Numbered from the stretch's first letter, positions 12,417 to 19,230 are shown. The stretch is DNA of 23,085 nucleotides from Lingula anatina (GCF_001039355.2 NW_019776041.1:108217-131301), one strand, 5' to 3'. Translations and numbers: made by a program. Notes: generated by a model not told the origin, from the sequence alone.

Positions 12417-14279
12417 GGGAGCAGGGCCCCGTAACTCTAAAGCATGGCGTATTGCAAATAGTGATATCACATAGAGGCTACAGTGTATTATATGTGGCAA
12501 GTTATGGAATTGAGATGCTTGCGTTCGATCGCAATGCGTGATGCTTTCGAGTTACAGGGCTCAGGAAGGGGATTGGGTTAGAAAGAAGGGGTTGGGTAAA
12601 AAGGGAAGTTAATTTAAAACTGGCTGCTATATATTTTGGGGACCAAGAAGGGAATGGGTTTAGATACAAGGGGTTGGGTGAAAAGGGTACTACTTGATTT
12701 AAAGCTGGCTGCTCCTTTTTTTTATCCTCTTCTTAAGTTTGGCATGTGGCAAAGTAAAAATCCTGGAAATGATAAAAGACAGACTAGAACATACTTAGTG
12801 AGTTAAAATGTCCACCAGAGCATAATCTGTACCCTGTAAACTACTGCCCATAAGTCATCATTGCACTTGGCCGCTTATTTCAGGGATTACAATAAACTTT
12901 TATTTTCATACAAGTAGGACTGATTTGAGATTCATTGAGGATGGAGGGAAAATGATTCACGGCAAAAATTCAGGGATCTCTTCTCACCTTTTTTTCAGGT
13001 GCTCCCTTGTGTAGTGGAGGTGATAAGGTGGTATGACATGGCAATACTGGAGGAGTTATGGAACGAACATCTCACCCCCAACACCACTCTACTCTGCTAT
13101 GGTGCCTGTATTGCTTTTAAGTATTCCCTGTCTCATGCTGCCAAACTGGCCCCTATGTTATCTGATCCACCAGTCACATGGCAGGTTTGTATGCAATTTG
13201 AGGGCATGCTGTTTCATTGTATTAATGCTTCATACTAAATATCAGATTAATAAGAAATTGCATAGAAAAAGCAGTCAGCCTTCATTTTTATAATTAATTT
13301 TTTTTTTTAATTTTTGGATTTTTTAAAAGATCATTACACTCTCTAACTCTCATTCACATAATTTTTTTGACACAGTAATTATTCTTGATAGAGAAGATTA
13401 AATTATCTGTATTATTTGTCTTTGGATTTTGTATAACAATAGACTTAATAAATTAAAATTAGCAAATTAACTTTTCAATGTTTCATTTTTTAGGATTCAG
13501 AAACCTGCAAACGTACAGTTCATGCCATCACCACCTCGGTCACTGCTCATCTGGCTCTACGTGTCACATGTGCCAACAGTCTTCTCCATCGCCACTGTTT
13601 TGATAGGCTGTCCCTAGTTGCCATGGAGATACTGATGTTGGTGCATACACACTTTACTTTACCAGCTGATCAGGTGTGGACTTTGAATAATGTTATAATA
13701 CTTATTAATAATAATAGTTATAAAAATGTTGATAGTAATAAGGATATTTAGACTTAAGTGTTATAACAGTGAAGATGATGATGATATTCATTTATTGCTC
13801 CCTAAATAAGTTGGAATGTACAATGTTAAGTTTATTTGTGCCTTTTCTTAGCCTGATAACCTTAATGTGTTGATAAAACCTCAGTCTCATTTTCATTTTA
13901 GTGCTTATGAGCGAAAAACACAGAACACTTATGTAAAATATAAATAAAACAATACATACCAAAATAGAAGAATGATAGAGTTATAAATAAAAGGTGTCTA
14001 GAATTTGTGATCAGAAGAAATACTGAAAACCATTGTTTCAGAAATCTAGAGAGGTTCGCACCATAGTGAACTTCTGCCAGCAGATGTTCCTCCATGCCCA
14101 CTCAGACAGCAAGCTGGGGACAGATCTGGCCAAGGTGGTCCAACCTGTCACCTTTGTCACCCCACTGGACGGGTTCCTCAGGTACAAGGATAAAGAATTA
14201 GAATAAGAACTGATTTTTTATATGAATTGCTTTAAGCCATGACTTACATTGTATGGTCAAGTTACACACTTACATGACA

Positions 14280-14371
<92 letters not shown>

Positions 14372-17300
14372 GTAAGTAGTATAGCAACAGATAATATGAC
14401 AACTTTTGGATGGATTCCTAACTTAGATAAAGAATTTTATTGATTTTAACCATGATAACATACATGGTGTGATGAAGCTATAGACATAGAAGACTGTATA
14501 ATGATATCTTAAGGGGAACCTAGTATTATTACAAATAAAAATATATAAAGTGAGGCATTACAGTTTAATCTTAAATAGTTTCATCATTTTACATTACAAT
14601 CTTGGATACTTATTCAATATCTAAACATTTTATTTTTTTTCTTCAGTTTCTCCCCAAGAGAAGAGAAGGTCCAGCACTGTGCTAAACAGGTGGAGAAGCA
14701 TGTGCTGTCTGAGCTGCAGCAGGTGTTGGTGCCCTTCCTCAAGGTCACCAAGGTCACTGATATCCTGAGCTTACTTCCTGTCACAGTGTTCTATATAGGA
14801 GAATATGTCGATGACGAGAAGGTGGCTAATACTGTTTTGCAATGGTAAGTGTTTACCCTGGTTATCAGGCTTTAAATAATTACTACACAGGAGAATATGT
14901 TGATGATGAGAAAGTGGCTGATATAGTTTTGCAATGGTAATTAAGTGTGTGCATGTAACCCTGATGATCACAGTGTAAATTTATTACCTATTCCATAAAA
15001 TGGCATATTTTGTGATTGAGTAACTTAGGCAAGTGAAATATACACTGAACATTATCACTTTAAATTTATAATTATGTCAAAATAATGTTTTTCTTAACAA
15101 GACTTGTTGTGCTTTTTCTTAAGTGTTTAGACAAAAATCTTACTGAAAGAGAAAGACAATTCAATGTTTTCTTTTAAATTATTTTTATTGATTGATAGTT
15201 TGATTGTAGATAAAATTTTGTAAAGATCTCACATTTCTGCATCTTGGCATACAATATTTGAGGACAAAGCGTGCCAGGGAAAATTACAACTCGAACAACT
15301 AAATGATAGGAATACAAATAAAACAAGTAACTTTCAAGTATTTTTATTTACACAGTCATGTTTATCATTTAGTGTCCAAATCATGACAACAAACCTGATA
15401 GAGCAGGTCAGACAAGAAGGACTGAATGAGGACAGGGCAGTGGAGGTGAACAGGTATACAGGATGGGCCCTGCAGGAGATTGCCAGCTTGGTGTCATCAA
15501 GGGTGAGTCCCCATTCTGTTTCCAGCCTCAGTTTGAGCAGGAAGTTTGCAATGTGATTATGGTGATAATGAGTCTTGTTTTGTACCATTTGAGATTAACA
15601 TAAAGCTGGTATTGGTTGCTTTTTGGAGTAAAATGTACATTTTGACTGGACTATAAATATGTCACCCTTATAGATATCTTTTATCTTCAATCATTATTTT
15701 TTGCAAAATATTTTGATAACTTGTTGATAATATATACTTTTATATAATTTTAAAAATCTTATTCATATGCATTGATGATAAAGGTAATAAATGTATAACC
15801 ACCCAACTTCTTATTCTAAACTAAAAAAAAAAATCCTCAATGTTAAAATAAACTGTTTAAGTTATGACTCAAGCACTAAATGTCTTTCAGAGTACGGAGC
15901 TCCACATCTTGCGCCACTTGTTGGAGTTACATACCAGTTTGAATAAGTTTGCCTCAGGTCCTCAACATCTCAAGTCCTTGTTCCAGGCTGTTTGCTCCCG
16001 CATATCCATGGTGAGGCTATAATAGTCTTTCTACCTTTTTTCTTTCTTTCTTTCTTTCTTTCTTTCTTTTTATGTACAGACACAGATGTGTCTGTACATA
16101 TAGCCATCATCTGCGTCTGTCGTCGCCGTCGTCGCCGTCGTGCNTTGTTTCTAAATTTCTTTCTTACTTTCTTTTAGATTTTTATATTTTATTTAGTCAA
16201 TTTGATGATTATTTCATGCAGAATTATATTAAAACTGTCTCAGACCTTTTAAAAAAAATTCTAAAATTTGGTTGCCTACAATATTATTCATTGAGAGTGG
16301 TCCCAGATCACCCTGGGTTTCATAGGTAGTTTTAAAAGCAGAGACATGATGATCATGATGGCAGTGAGTTTCCTGTAACCTCTGGAACTTGGGGCATCCT
16401 AGATAGAACAGACACGTGATGAGTAACCCTCTGTTTTTATTCCCAGGTTGACACAACGAAGCCAAATTTTCCTGCCCATGAGAATCTCGTCATCTTATCC
16501 AATGATATAGCCTCTCCTGTTCCCTTCACTGACAAAGTGGAAGATGACACAGACTCTGAGGAAGAGGAAACCAAGCTCTTGGGTGAGTTCACAGTAGGAA
16601 TTCTAGAATGGTAGTTGGTCTAAACTATTAGACTGGGTTCCCATAAACCTATTGTGCAAGTAGGATCGATCTAACTCAGAGGGAATTCTCGCTAAATTGC
16701 ATTCAATTTAAGGAGCTTAAATGTCTGTCACACCCACTGAAGCTGCTAGGGGGGTGATTAACTTTCATGCACTCTTTAACTGGATGCAACTTAAAGAGAA
16801 TCCCCTTGTAGATAGATCGATCCTCCTAGCACGATGGGGTTATGGGAATAGTCCCTTAGAACATAATTTTAGTCTGCATTGACCCAAGGTGTAGCAGTGC
16901 AGACACTCAGGTAGTTGCAATATATCTGTGCATAAAGAAATTTGTGATACTAGATTGGACAGCAATGTTACTATTTGCTTTAAATTCACAGGGATTAATT
17001 TTTTCATTAAAATAAAGTTCGATAATGGGCCAGATCAAATTAATTCTTACATTTTGAATTATATTTTTGGTAAATAAAATTTCCCTTTTTTCACTTGAAG
17101 CCGAGACAGTGTCGGACACCATGTTGCAAGAATCCCTCATTCTCAATGGCAGCAACAACAGCGGAGGTCAGCTTTCTGGTCGGCAGAGTGCTATGAGTGG
17201 GTGTAGTGTGCCCTCTGGTGGCCGTCAGAGTGCCATGAGTGCAATAAGTGGCGGCTCAGTAGAGGGCAGCAGTTGTCGTCTGATGTCACAGATGTCAAAT

Positions 17301-18063
17301 CCTTCAGATGCTGGGTCTGACTGGGACAGCTGGAGTGAAGATGAAGAGGTAGATTTGGCTTGTTTTTATTATTATTATTATTATTTTTTTTTTAATTTTT
17401 TAAGATAACCTGATTTAGGTTCAGATCTGTTGTGTGTGTTGTCTGCATACTAAAATCTCCATAAATGAATGAGTTAGGTTAGGCACTTATCCAGACGTGA
17501 GCATTTTGGCGGCATCACAAATTTCTGAGATTTTTACTTCAGTTTTGATAGGATCTAAGGTGACCACAGCCCCTCAGCCAATTAAATTTTCAGATCAGTG
17601 ATAATTGCTGGGGATGTTTTAAAGTCCAGTTCCATGTCTGTTATACTAAAAGTGAACATATTTAAAACACAGAAGTAAGCATTGCATGGAATATGAAGCT
17701 TGTTGGTAAATTTTGAAAAACTTTTTTAAAAACTTATTTTACTGTCTTATTCACTGCAAGTGAATGTATGAATAAATTCCAGCTTCATGAATGGTTTTAT
17801 GACTTTGACACCCATTGGAAAAAAAATGTTATTTTAACTGTAGTCAGATACTGGGGAAGGTATTGTAATTGTTGAATGGCTATTGGAAACCAAAATTCAT
17901 CCCGATGACTCACTGGATATTTTCAATATATATAAATATATATATATATCATTGAGATTTAAATTTGTATTTCAGGATCAGCCTGTTCTGTATAGTTTGT
18001 TCTCCGAGTTCCTGGACAATCTACATAAGCAGTACAGTAAACTGCCTATTGAGGGTGAGCTCC

Positions 18064-18099
<36 letters not shown>

Positions 18100-18317
18100 A
18101 TTATATTTTTAAGATTTTAAAATATACAAACACTTACTTTGATATGTTACTTTTTTGACTTTTTTTATGAACTTTGTGTTTAAAATGCAAATCATTTTTA
18201 TACAAAATGCATTCTTGATTTTTTTCAGAGGACAAAACATCTACATTTGCTGCTGAATTGAGAAAAGTTTCAGAGAAGGACAGGAAGCTTCTTAAAGGCA
18301 TCATGGGTAAAAGCTGA
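663..18317 (+). CDS. 3' part of a 23-exon gene for a large helical-repeat (HEAT/ARM-like) protein, family not recognised
   Basis: Twenty-three exons join with consistent phase at every intron: 663-749, 986-1081, 1525-1645, 1928-2099, 2307-2413, 5901-6057, 6401-6515, 7512-7592, 8651-8746, 10395-10471, 10960-11122, 11647-11750, 12176-12332, 12999-13184, 13494-13673, 14042-14181, 14647-14844, 15373-15502, 15891-16010, 16447-16582, 17101-17348, 17976-18054, 18229-18317. They total 3039 nt, that is 1012 residues plus TGA. The first exon has an acceptor and no start codon, so the N-terminus is outside the window. Visible: amphipathic helical stretches rich in Leu (1-246 and about 460-829), a low-complexity Ser/Pro/Gln linker (about 247-460), an acidic Ser-rich tail with GSDWDSWSEDEE, and a short helical end. 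No signal peptide or clear membrane span is seen in this part. Resemblance to HEAT/ARM scaffolds is inferred from helix pattern only. I cannot name the family. The exon structure is well supported; the function is unknown. Confidence 0.88.
986..1081 (+). CDS. Exon 2 (phase 0-0)
   Basis: Acceptor CCATTTCAG, donor GTAAGG. It encodes 32 residues, including GFRFMDAYAAEGLLGVCVFL, a hydrophobic helix pair typical of helical-repeat proteins. The length is a multiple of three. Confidence 0.88.
1525..1645 (+). CDS. Exon 3 (phase 0-1)
   Basis: Acceptor TTGTTTCTAG, donor GTAAGT. Begins HIPPGFLLPNWPLYFSTFSL and continues with the HEAT-like helix STVRQATSTIFKYL. The final G pairs with TT of exon 4 to give Val. 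Confidence 0.9.
1928..2099 (+). CDS. Exon 4 (phase 1-2)
   Basis: Acceptor TTCTATGCAG, donor GTAGGG. Encodes about 57 residues including SSNPTLLKLVLQNLSTDWKV and a Cys/His/Phe-containing loop, then a basic stretch KTRGERKDSAGSPR. An alternative donor GTAGCC lies 11 nt upstream in a CGCAGGTAGCC context, but phase to exon 5 fits the downstream donor. Confidence 0.87.
2307..2413 (+). CDS. Exon 5, basic Ser/Arg-rich insert (phase 2-1)
   Basis: Acceptor TTATAACAG, donor GTAAGT. Encodes SHDSHPSLGPSRTRSYSW followed by TCPRGRRKSITKLDETA. RTRSYS fits the basophilic (AGC kinase) pattern R-x-R-x-x-S and RRKS is a further basophilic candidate; both are motif matches only. The exon probably encodes a flexible loop between two helical blocks. 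Confidence 0.85.
2786..2836. repeat. (TTTA)n microsatellite
   Basis: About 11 consecutive TTTA units followed by a T-run. Confidence 0.95.
3151..3335. mobile_element. Inverted-repeat (MITE-like) element, 185 bp
   Basis: Left end AAGCCTAGATTACATTT and right end AAATATAATCTAGGCTT are near-perfect inverted copies, with weaker inverted similarity further in (TGCCC / GGGCA, TGCAC / GTGCA). No coding capacity and no clear target duplication were seen. The interior holds an A-rich patch. Confidence 0.7.
3867..4034. repeat. 42-bp minisatellite, four units, rich in AGGTCA
   Basis: Units 3867-3908, 3909-3950, 3951-3992 and 3993-4034 are all exactly 42 bp. Units 1, 2 and 4 have the form TTTTGAAGGTCAACTTGAAG followed by GTCA; unit 1 is the clearest, giving direct AGGTCA half-sites with 6-bp spacing. 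Unit 3 is the most diverged. Confidence 0.9.
5412..5464. repeat. (TG)n microsatellite
   Basis: About 26 uninterrupted TG units in intron 5. Confidence 0.95.
5820..5880. repeat. TTTCAC-type short repeat / pyrimidine tract before exon 6
   Basis: CACTTTCACTTTCA-like units repeat about nine times, ending 20 nt before the acceptor of exon 6. On the other strand this reads as a Ser/Glu-rich frame, which is a by-product of the repeat. Confidence 0.8.
5901..6057 (+). CDS. Exon 6, conserved-looking Trp-rich helical block (phase 1-2)
   Basis: Acceptor CCCTTGCAG preceded by a TTTCAC-rich pyrimidine tract, donor GTAAGT. The joined reading is KTWEWREGRLFAYELIFRFL then IKNHWLYTFGLVSQQSVPKL. The high density of Trp, Tyr and Phe suggests a packed helical repeat core, and this is the best stretch for a family search. 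Two other frames stay open through much of the exon, but only this frame joins both neighbours. Confidence 0.9.
6058..6400 (+). other. Intron 6
   Basis: Very AT-rich with TATTTATTTA patches; nothing else seen. Confidence 0.7.
6401..6515 (+). CDS. Exon 7, start of the Ser/Pro/Gln-rich linker (phase 2-0)
   Basis: Acceptor TCTCTTTCAG, donor GTGAGT. Encodes SPRDSKHAKLQHSQSYGGQA and RSPGSPDSGSSG, low-complexity sequence expected to be disordered. A 17-bp minisatellite starts 25 nt after the donor. Confidence 0.88.
6541..6953. repeat. 17-bp minisatellite with 82-bp higher-order structure
   Basis: Consensus unit TGTGACAGTGTGTTAGG, about 24 copies alternating with TGAGACAGTGTGTTGGT. A shortened 14-bp unit, TGTGATAGTGCTAG, occurs three times and marks an 82-bp super-unit (14+17+17+17+17). 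Divergence rises toward the right end. It starts 25 nt after the exon 7 donor. Confidence 0.92.
7512..7592 (+). CDS. Exon 8, linker; possible cassette exon (phase 0-0)
   Basis: Acceptor TCACTGCAG, donor GTAGGG. Encodes 27 residues beginning TSTKHGHSYAGTTMDSLFVQ and ending LPRKGKK. It is 81 nt in phase 0-0, so skipping would keep the frame. Confidence 0.78.
7593..8650 (+). other. Intron 8
   Basis: No repeat element or RNA gene recognised. A 95-codon open frame on the minus strand (8041-8328) has no recognisable domain and is probably chance or an old relic. Confidence 0.6.
8651..8746 (+). CDS. Exon 9, acidic and Ser-rich linker; possible cassette exon (phase 0-0)
   Basis: Acceptor TTTTTTTACAG, donor GTAAGT running into a TG-rich tract. 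Encodes ECNTVANEVDVDIRSESPLS then TSGSSAGRPPAP. It is 96 nt in phase 0-0, so it too can be skipped without a frameshift. Confidence 0.87.
8747..10394 (+). other. Intron 9 (1.65 kb)
   Basis: Begins with degenerate TG-rich stretches (8747-8782 and about 8862-8935), then a short inverted-repeat element (about 9032-9142). The remainder is AT-rich without a recognised feature. Confidence 0.65.
9032..9142. mobile_element. Short inverted-repeat element, about 110 bp
   Basis: TCTATGTAGATCGAT and ATCGATCTACATAGA form a 15-bp perfect inverted repeat around a 27-nt centre; weaker pairing extends out to GGACTCATTCCCAA and TTGAAAGTGAGCC. The AGATCGATCC core resembles the ends of the element at 16631-16855, so the two may be related. 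Confidence 0.65.
10395..10471 (+). CDS. Exon 10, linker (phase 0-2)
   Basis: Acceptor TCTTTGCAG, donor GTAAGA. Encodes QRGQTVGNFYVPQVQTEPPG then GQIRA, and the split AG joins G of exon 11 to give Arg. Confidence 0.86.
10676..10877. mobile_element. Foldback element with 52-bp terminal inverted repeats, 202 bp
   Basis: The left arm starting GGAGCGCATTCACATCGAGA pairs with the right arm over about 52 bp with only about three mismatches. An inner inverted repeat, CCTTTAATGGTCTCTCAATG with its complement, is perfect over 21 bp around AAATG. There is no coding capacity. Non-autonomous DNA transposon (MITE) origin is inferred; target duplications are not clear. Confidence 0.85.
10960..11122 (+). 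CDS. Exon 11, linker (phase 2-0)
   Basis: Acceptor CTTTCAATAG, donor GTTAGA (the same weak donor type as exon 1). Encodes SGSIEHHLTCPSLRSLVHQY, then SYYVKPNVPFRPPGTLSGPQ and a basic end. The acceptor lies 82 nt after a 202-bp foldback element in the intron. Confidence 0.86.
11123..11646 (+). other. Intron 11
   Basis: AT-rich; no feature recognised. Confidence 0.6.
11647..11750 (+). CDS. Exon 12, basic linker (phase 0-2)
   Basis: Acceptor AATTCCAG, donor GTAAGA. Encodes AKKEAPRRPSKEEVGLIPNK then DQNMQRSTLCPSPL. RRPS fits the PKA-type pattern R-R-x-S; this is a motif match only. Confidence 0.87.
11751..12175 (+). other. Intron 12
   Basis: AT-rich with a T-run near 11905; no element recognised. 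Confidence 0.6.
12176..12332 (+). CDS. Exon 13, start of the second helical block (phase 2-0)
   Basis: Acceptor TCACACCAG, donor GTATGG. Encodes NATDQGFPDDREPAWLSNLE, then helices LKPLSTLLKNMLYQTVECLA and DTRWELRRMGQQ. A run of 53 G begins 30 nt after the donor. Confidence 0.92.
12363..12415. repeat. Homopolymer of 53 consecutive G
   Basis: Uninterrupted G-run inside an already G-rich patch, 30 nt after the exon 13 donor. It could form G-quadruplexes in DNA and in the nascent RNA. The true length is uncertain because long homopolymers are error-prone in sequencing. Confidence 0.9.
12424..12562. mobile_element. Inverted-repeat (MITE-like) element, 139 bp
   Basis: The left end GGGCCCCGTAACTCTAAAGC and the right end, read on the other strand as GAGCCCTGTAACTCGAAAGC, pair over about 32 bp. 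The element directly abuts the poly-G tract. No coding capacity. Confidence 0.8.
12563..12722. repeat. Imperfect tandem duplication, about 80-bp units
   Basis: Two units share GGTTAGAAAGAAGGGGTTGGG-like starts and end in AAACTGGCTGCT / AAGCTGGCTGCT. Identity is moderate with small indels. It follows the inverted-repeat element directly and may be part of a larger composite repeat. Confidence 0.7.
12999..13184 (+). CDS. Exon 14, helical repeat (phase 0-0)
   Basis: Acceptor TTTTTTTCAG, donor GTTTGT. Encodes 62 residues including VLPCVVEVIRWYDMAILEEL and TLLCYGACIAFKYSLSHAAK, strongly amphipathic helices of HEAT/ARM character. Confidence 0.92.
13494..13673 (+). CDS. Exon 15, helical repeat (phase 0-0)
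   Basis: Acceptor ATTTTTTAG, donor GTGTGG. Encodes 60 residues including CKRTVHAITTSVTAHLALRV and DRLSLVAMEILMLVHTHFTL, again paired amphipathic helices. Confidence 0.92.
13674..14041 (+). other. Intron 15
   Basis: AT-rich, with short TAATAATAA-like patches; nothing else seen. Confidence 0.6.
14042..14181 (+). CDS. Exon 16, helical repeat (phase 0-2)
   Basis: Acceptor TTGTTTCAG, donor GTACAA. Encodes KSREVRTIVNFCQQMFLHAH, then LGTDLAKVVQPVTFVTPLDG. The open frame on the opposite strand here is a shadow. Confidence 0.91.
14282..14368. repeat. (AT)n microsatellite, about 87 bp
   Basis: About 43 uninterrupted AT units in intron 16; self-complementary, so able to form a cruciform or hairpin. 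Confidence 0.95.
14647..14844 (+). CDS. Exon 17, helical repeat with a partial copy in the following intron (phase 2-2)
   Basis: Acceptor TTTCTTCAG, donor GTAAGT. Encodes SFSPREEKVQHCAKQVEKHV, LSELQQVLVPFLKVTKVTDI and the end YIGEYVDDEKVANTVLQ. The last ~48 nt plus donor and some intron are duplicated in tandem 92 bp downstream. Confidence 0.92.
14797..14990 (+). repeat. 92-bp tandem duplication of the exon 17 end, its donor and adjoining intron
   Basis: Positions from 14889 repeat those from 14797: AGGAGAATATGT, GATGA, GTGGCT, GTTTTGCAATGGTAA. The exonic part differs at six sites, three silent, and the others change Asn to Asp and Thr to Ile. Intronic similarity continues to about 14990. 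The copy keeps a donor (GTAATT at 14937) and has an AG at 14889-14890. Confidence 0.85.
14845..15372 (+). other. Intron 17
   Basis: Apart from the exon 17 copy at its start, AT-rich sequence with nothing recognised. Confidence 0.6.
15373..15502 (+). CDS. Exon 18, helical repeat (phase 2-0)
   Basis: Acceptor TTATCATTTAG, donor GTGAGT. Encodes VQIMTTNLIEQVRQEGLNED, then RAVEVNRYTGWALQEIASLV. The split codon TG|T at its start gives Cys. Confidence 0.92.
15891..16010 (+). CDS. Exon 19, helical repeat (phase 0-0)
   Basis: Acceptor GTCTTTCAG, donor GTGAGG. Encodes 40 residues, STELHILRHLLELHTSLNKF then QHLKSLFQAVCSRISM. This closes the second helical block. Confidence 0.91.
16039..16144. repeat. 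TTTC microsatellite, 13-bp perfect hairpin and CGTCGC repeat ending at an N
   Basis: (TTTC)n runs to about 16068. TATGTACAGACAC and its exact complement (16071-16083, 16088-16100) flank AGAT. CGTCGCCGTCGT-like repeats then run to a single N at 16144. The composite looks like one end of a dispersed repeat cut by an assembly gap. Confidence 0.75.
16447..16582 (+). CDS. Exon 20, start of the acidic tail (phase 0-1)
   Basis: Acceptor TTATTCCCAG, donor GTGAGT. Encodes VDTTKPNFPAHENLVILSND, then DKVEDDTDSEEEETKLL. The Asp/Glu/Ser run is typical of a disordered acidic segment and of casein-kinase-2 type targets (motif inference). Confidence 0.91.
16631..16855. mobile_element. MITE with long inverted repeats and TTA target duplication, 225 bp
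   Basis: The left end GACTGGGTTCCCATAAACCT and the right end, read on the other strand as GGGACTATTCCCATAACCCC, stay inverted-repetitive for about 57 bp to the GGATCGATCTA core and an ATTCTC inner edge. TTA flanks both sides (16628-16630, 16856-16858). Three-base TWA duplications are known for PIF/Harbinger-type transposons, so that superfamily is the best guess. Confidence 0.8.
17101..17348 (+). CDS. Exon 21, Ser/Gly-rich tail with repeated GRQSAMS and a terminal DWDSW motif (phase 1-0)
   Basis: Acceptor TTCACTTGAAG is pyrimidine-poor at its end. The donor is GTAGAT; reading past it continues in frame for 18 codons before a stop, so the donor choice rests on phase to exon 22. The exon encodes AETVSDTMLQESLILNGSNN, two copies of GRQSAMS about 15 residues apart, and ends SDAGSDWDSWSEDEE. 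Such acidic Trp motifs recall short adaptor-binding peptides in trafficking proteins, but no partner can be read from the sequence. Confidence 0.88.
17349..17975 (+). other. Intron 21
   Basis: Starts with an ATT microsatellite (about 17366-17384) and a T-run and ends near a TA tract (about 17932-17950); nothing else recognised. Confidence 0.65.
17976..18054 (+). CDS. Exon 22 (phase 0-1)
   Basis: Acceptor TTTGTATTTCAG, donor GTGAGC followed at once by a CT microsatellite. Encodes DQPVLYSLFSEFLDNLHKQY then SKLPIE, a helical segment after the acidic tail. Confidence 0.89.
18061..18100. repeat. (CT)n microsatellite
   Basis: CT-rich tract starting directly after the exon 22 donor. Confidence 0.93.
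18229..18317 (+). CDS. Exon 23, terminal coding exon with stop
   Basis: Acceptor ATTTTTTTCAG. Encodes EDKTSTFAAELRKVSEKDRK then LLKGIMGKS and TGA at 18315-18317, a charged helical C-terminus. The 3' UTR follows without another obvious intron. Confidence 0.9.
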
Positions 18318-18940
18318 GGCATGCTGGGAGATTGCCCAGTGGTTTACGACCCACTTCTTGTGGATAGGAAGACAATAGTTCTTTCAGCTGTGCCAAATTC
18401 AATGCCGATGACAATACTAGTATATGTCAATGACAGTCACAGTCTTAACAGCAGGGGTTTATTTCATAAAAGAACTTTAAACAGAACAATTGCCTTTTTA
18501 TATTTTGGTCTATTTATATCCAGTATACAACTGCAATACATGGTCTAAAATTATAGTCCTTTTTTGTTACAAAAAATTCCCTGTGGGAGGACAACTGCTA
18601 GCAAATGTGAGATAAAATAGACTAAATTTTTGGTTTTTTGGTCTATGGTTGTTTCATGAAATTGCCTCCAACAGCTGTTAACATACAGCTGAAGACGTGC
18701 ATTGACAGTAAGAGGACTTAGTTATTACTAGAAAAGGCATATCAAGCAAAAGGAAGCCAACTTTTGTAAATTGAAATATGGATTATGTGGGCATGTCATT
18801 TAAACTTTGAAATTTTCCCAGATTTTGGGCATCATGCATTTTATCTTTTGATATGTTATAATAGTTATATACATATAATGATGTGTAAGTTATTCATTTA
18901 ATTTTTTTAAATAAATTTAAATGATAATGTTATATTTCCA
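18318..18940 (+). other. Probable 3' UTR of the helical-repeat gene
   Basis: Sequence after the TGA is AT-rich with stops in all frames and no good splice signals. A canonical AATAAA at 18910-18915 and a downstream GT-rich stretch suggest the transcript ends near 18930. The exact end cannot be set from sequence. Confidence 0.6.
18910..18915 (+). terminator. Polyadenylation signal AATAAA
   Basis: First AATAAA after the stop codon, about 595 nt downstream, followed within 40-60 nt by the GT-rich GTTTATGATGTGGT. Other candidates are ATTAAA at 19014-19019 and AATAAA at 19805-19810 and 21185-21190. Confidence 0.55.
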
Positions 18941-19230
18941 TCATGTTTATGATGTGGTATTCATCAGCACCAAAAAATATGTATCCTCTCCATTCATAAT
19001 TAATTTTTTATATATTAAATTGTTAGACTTGACCATCTGTGAATCTCTCTAGACTCAGGGATGAGTTACAGGTAGTAAAAGTAGCAGAATGTTGAAAAAG
19101 AAGCTGCCAGACTTTGTACCGTCCCAACAAGCTTCATGTCATACCTCAGAGAGACCAAATGTCTCAGTCATATAGAGGAGGGGCTAGTTTCGCTTTAGAC
19201 TGAAAGTTGGTCTGAACTCTGAGATCAATA

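Noticed and set aside
12105-12541. Poly-Gly and poly-Pro proteins on both strands
   Set aside because: They come only from the 53-G run; the real exon 13 ends at 12332.
14249-14443. Ile/Tyr repeat protein
   Set aside because: Translation of the AT microsatellite; no splice or coding support.
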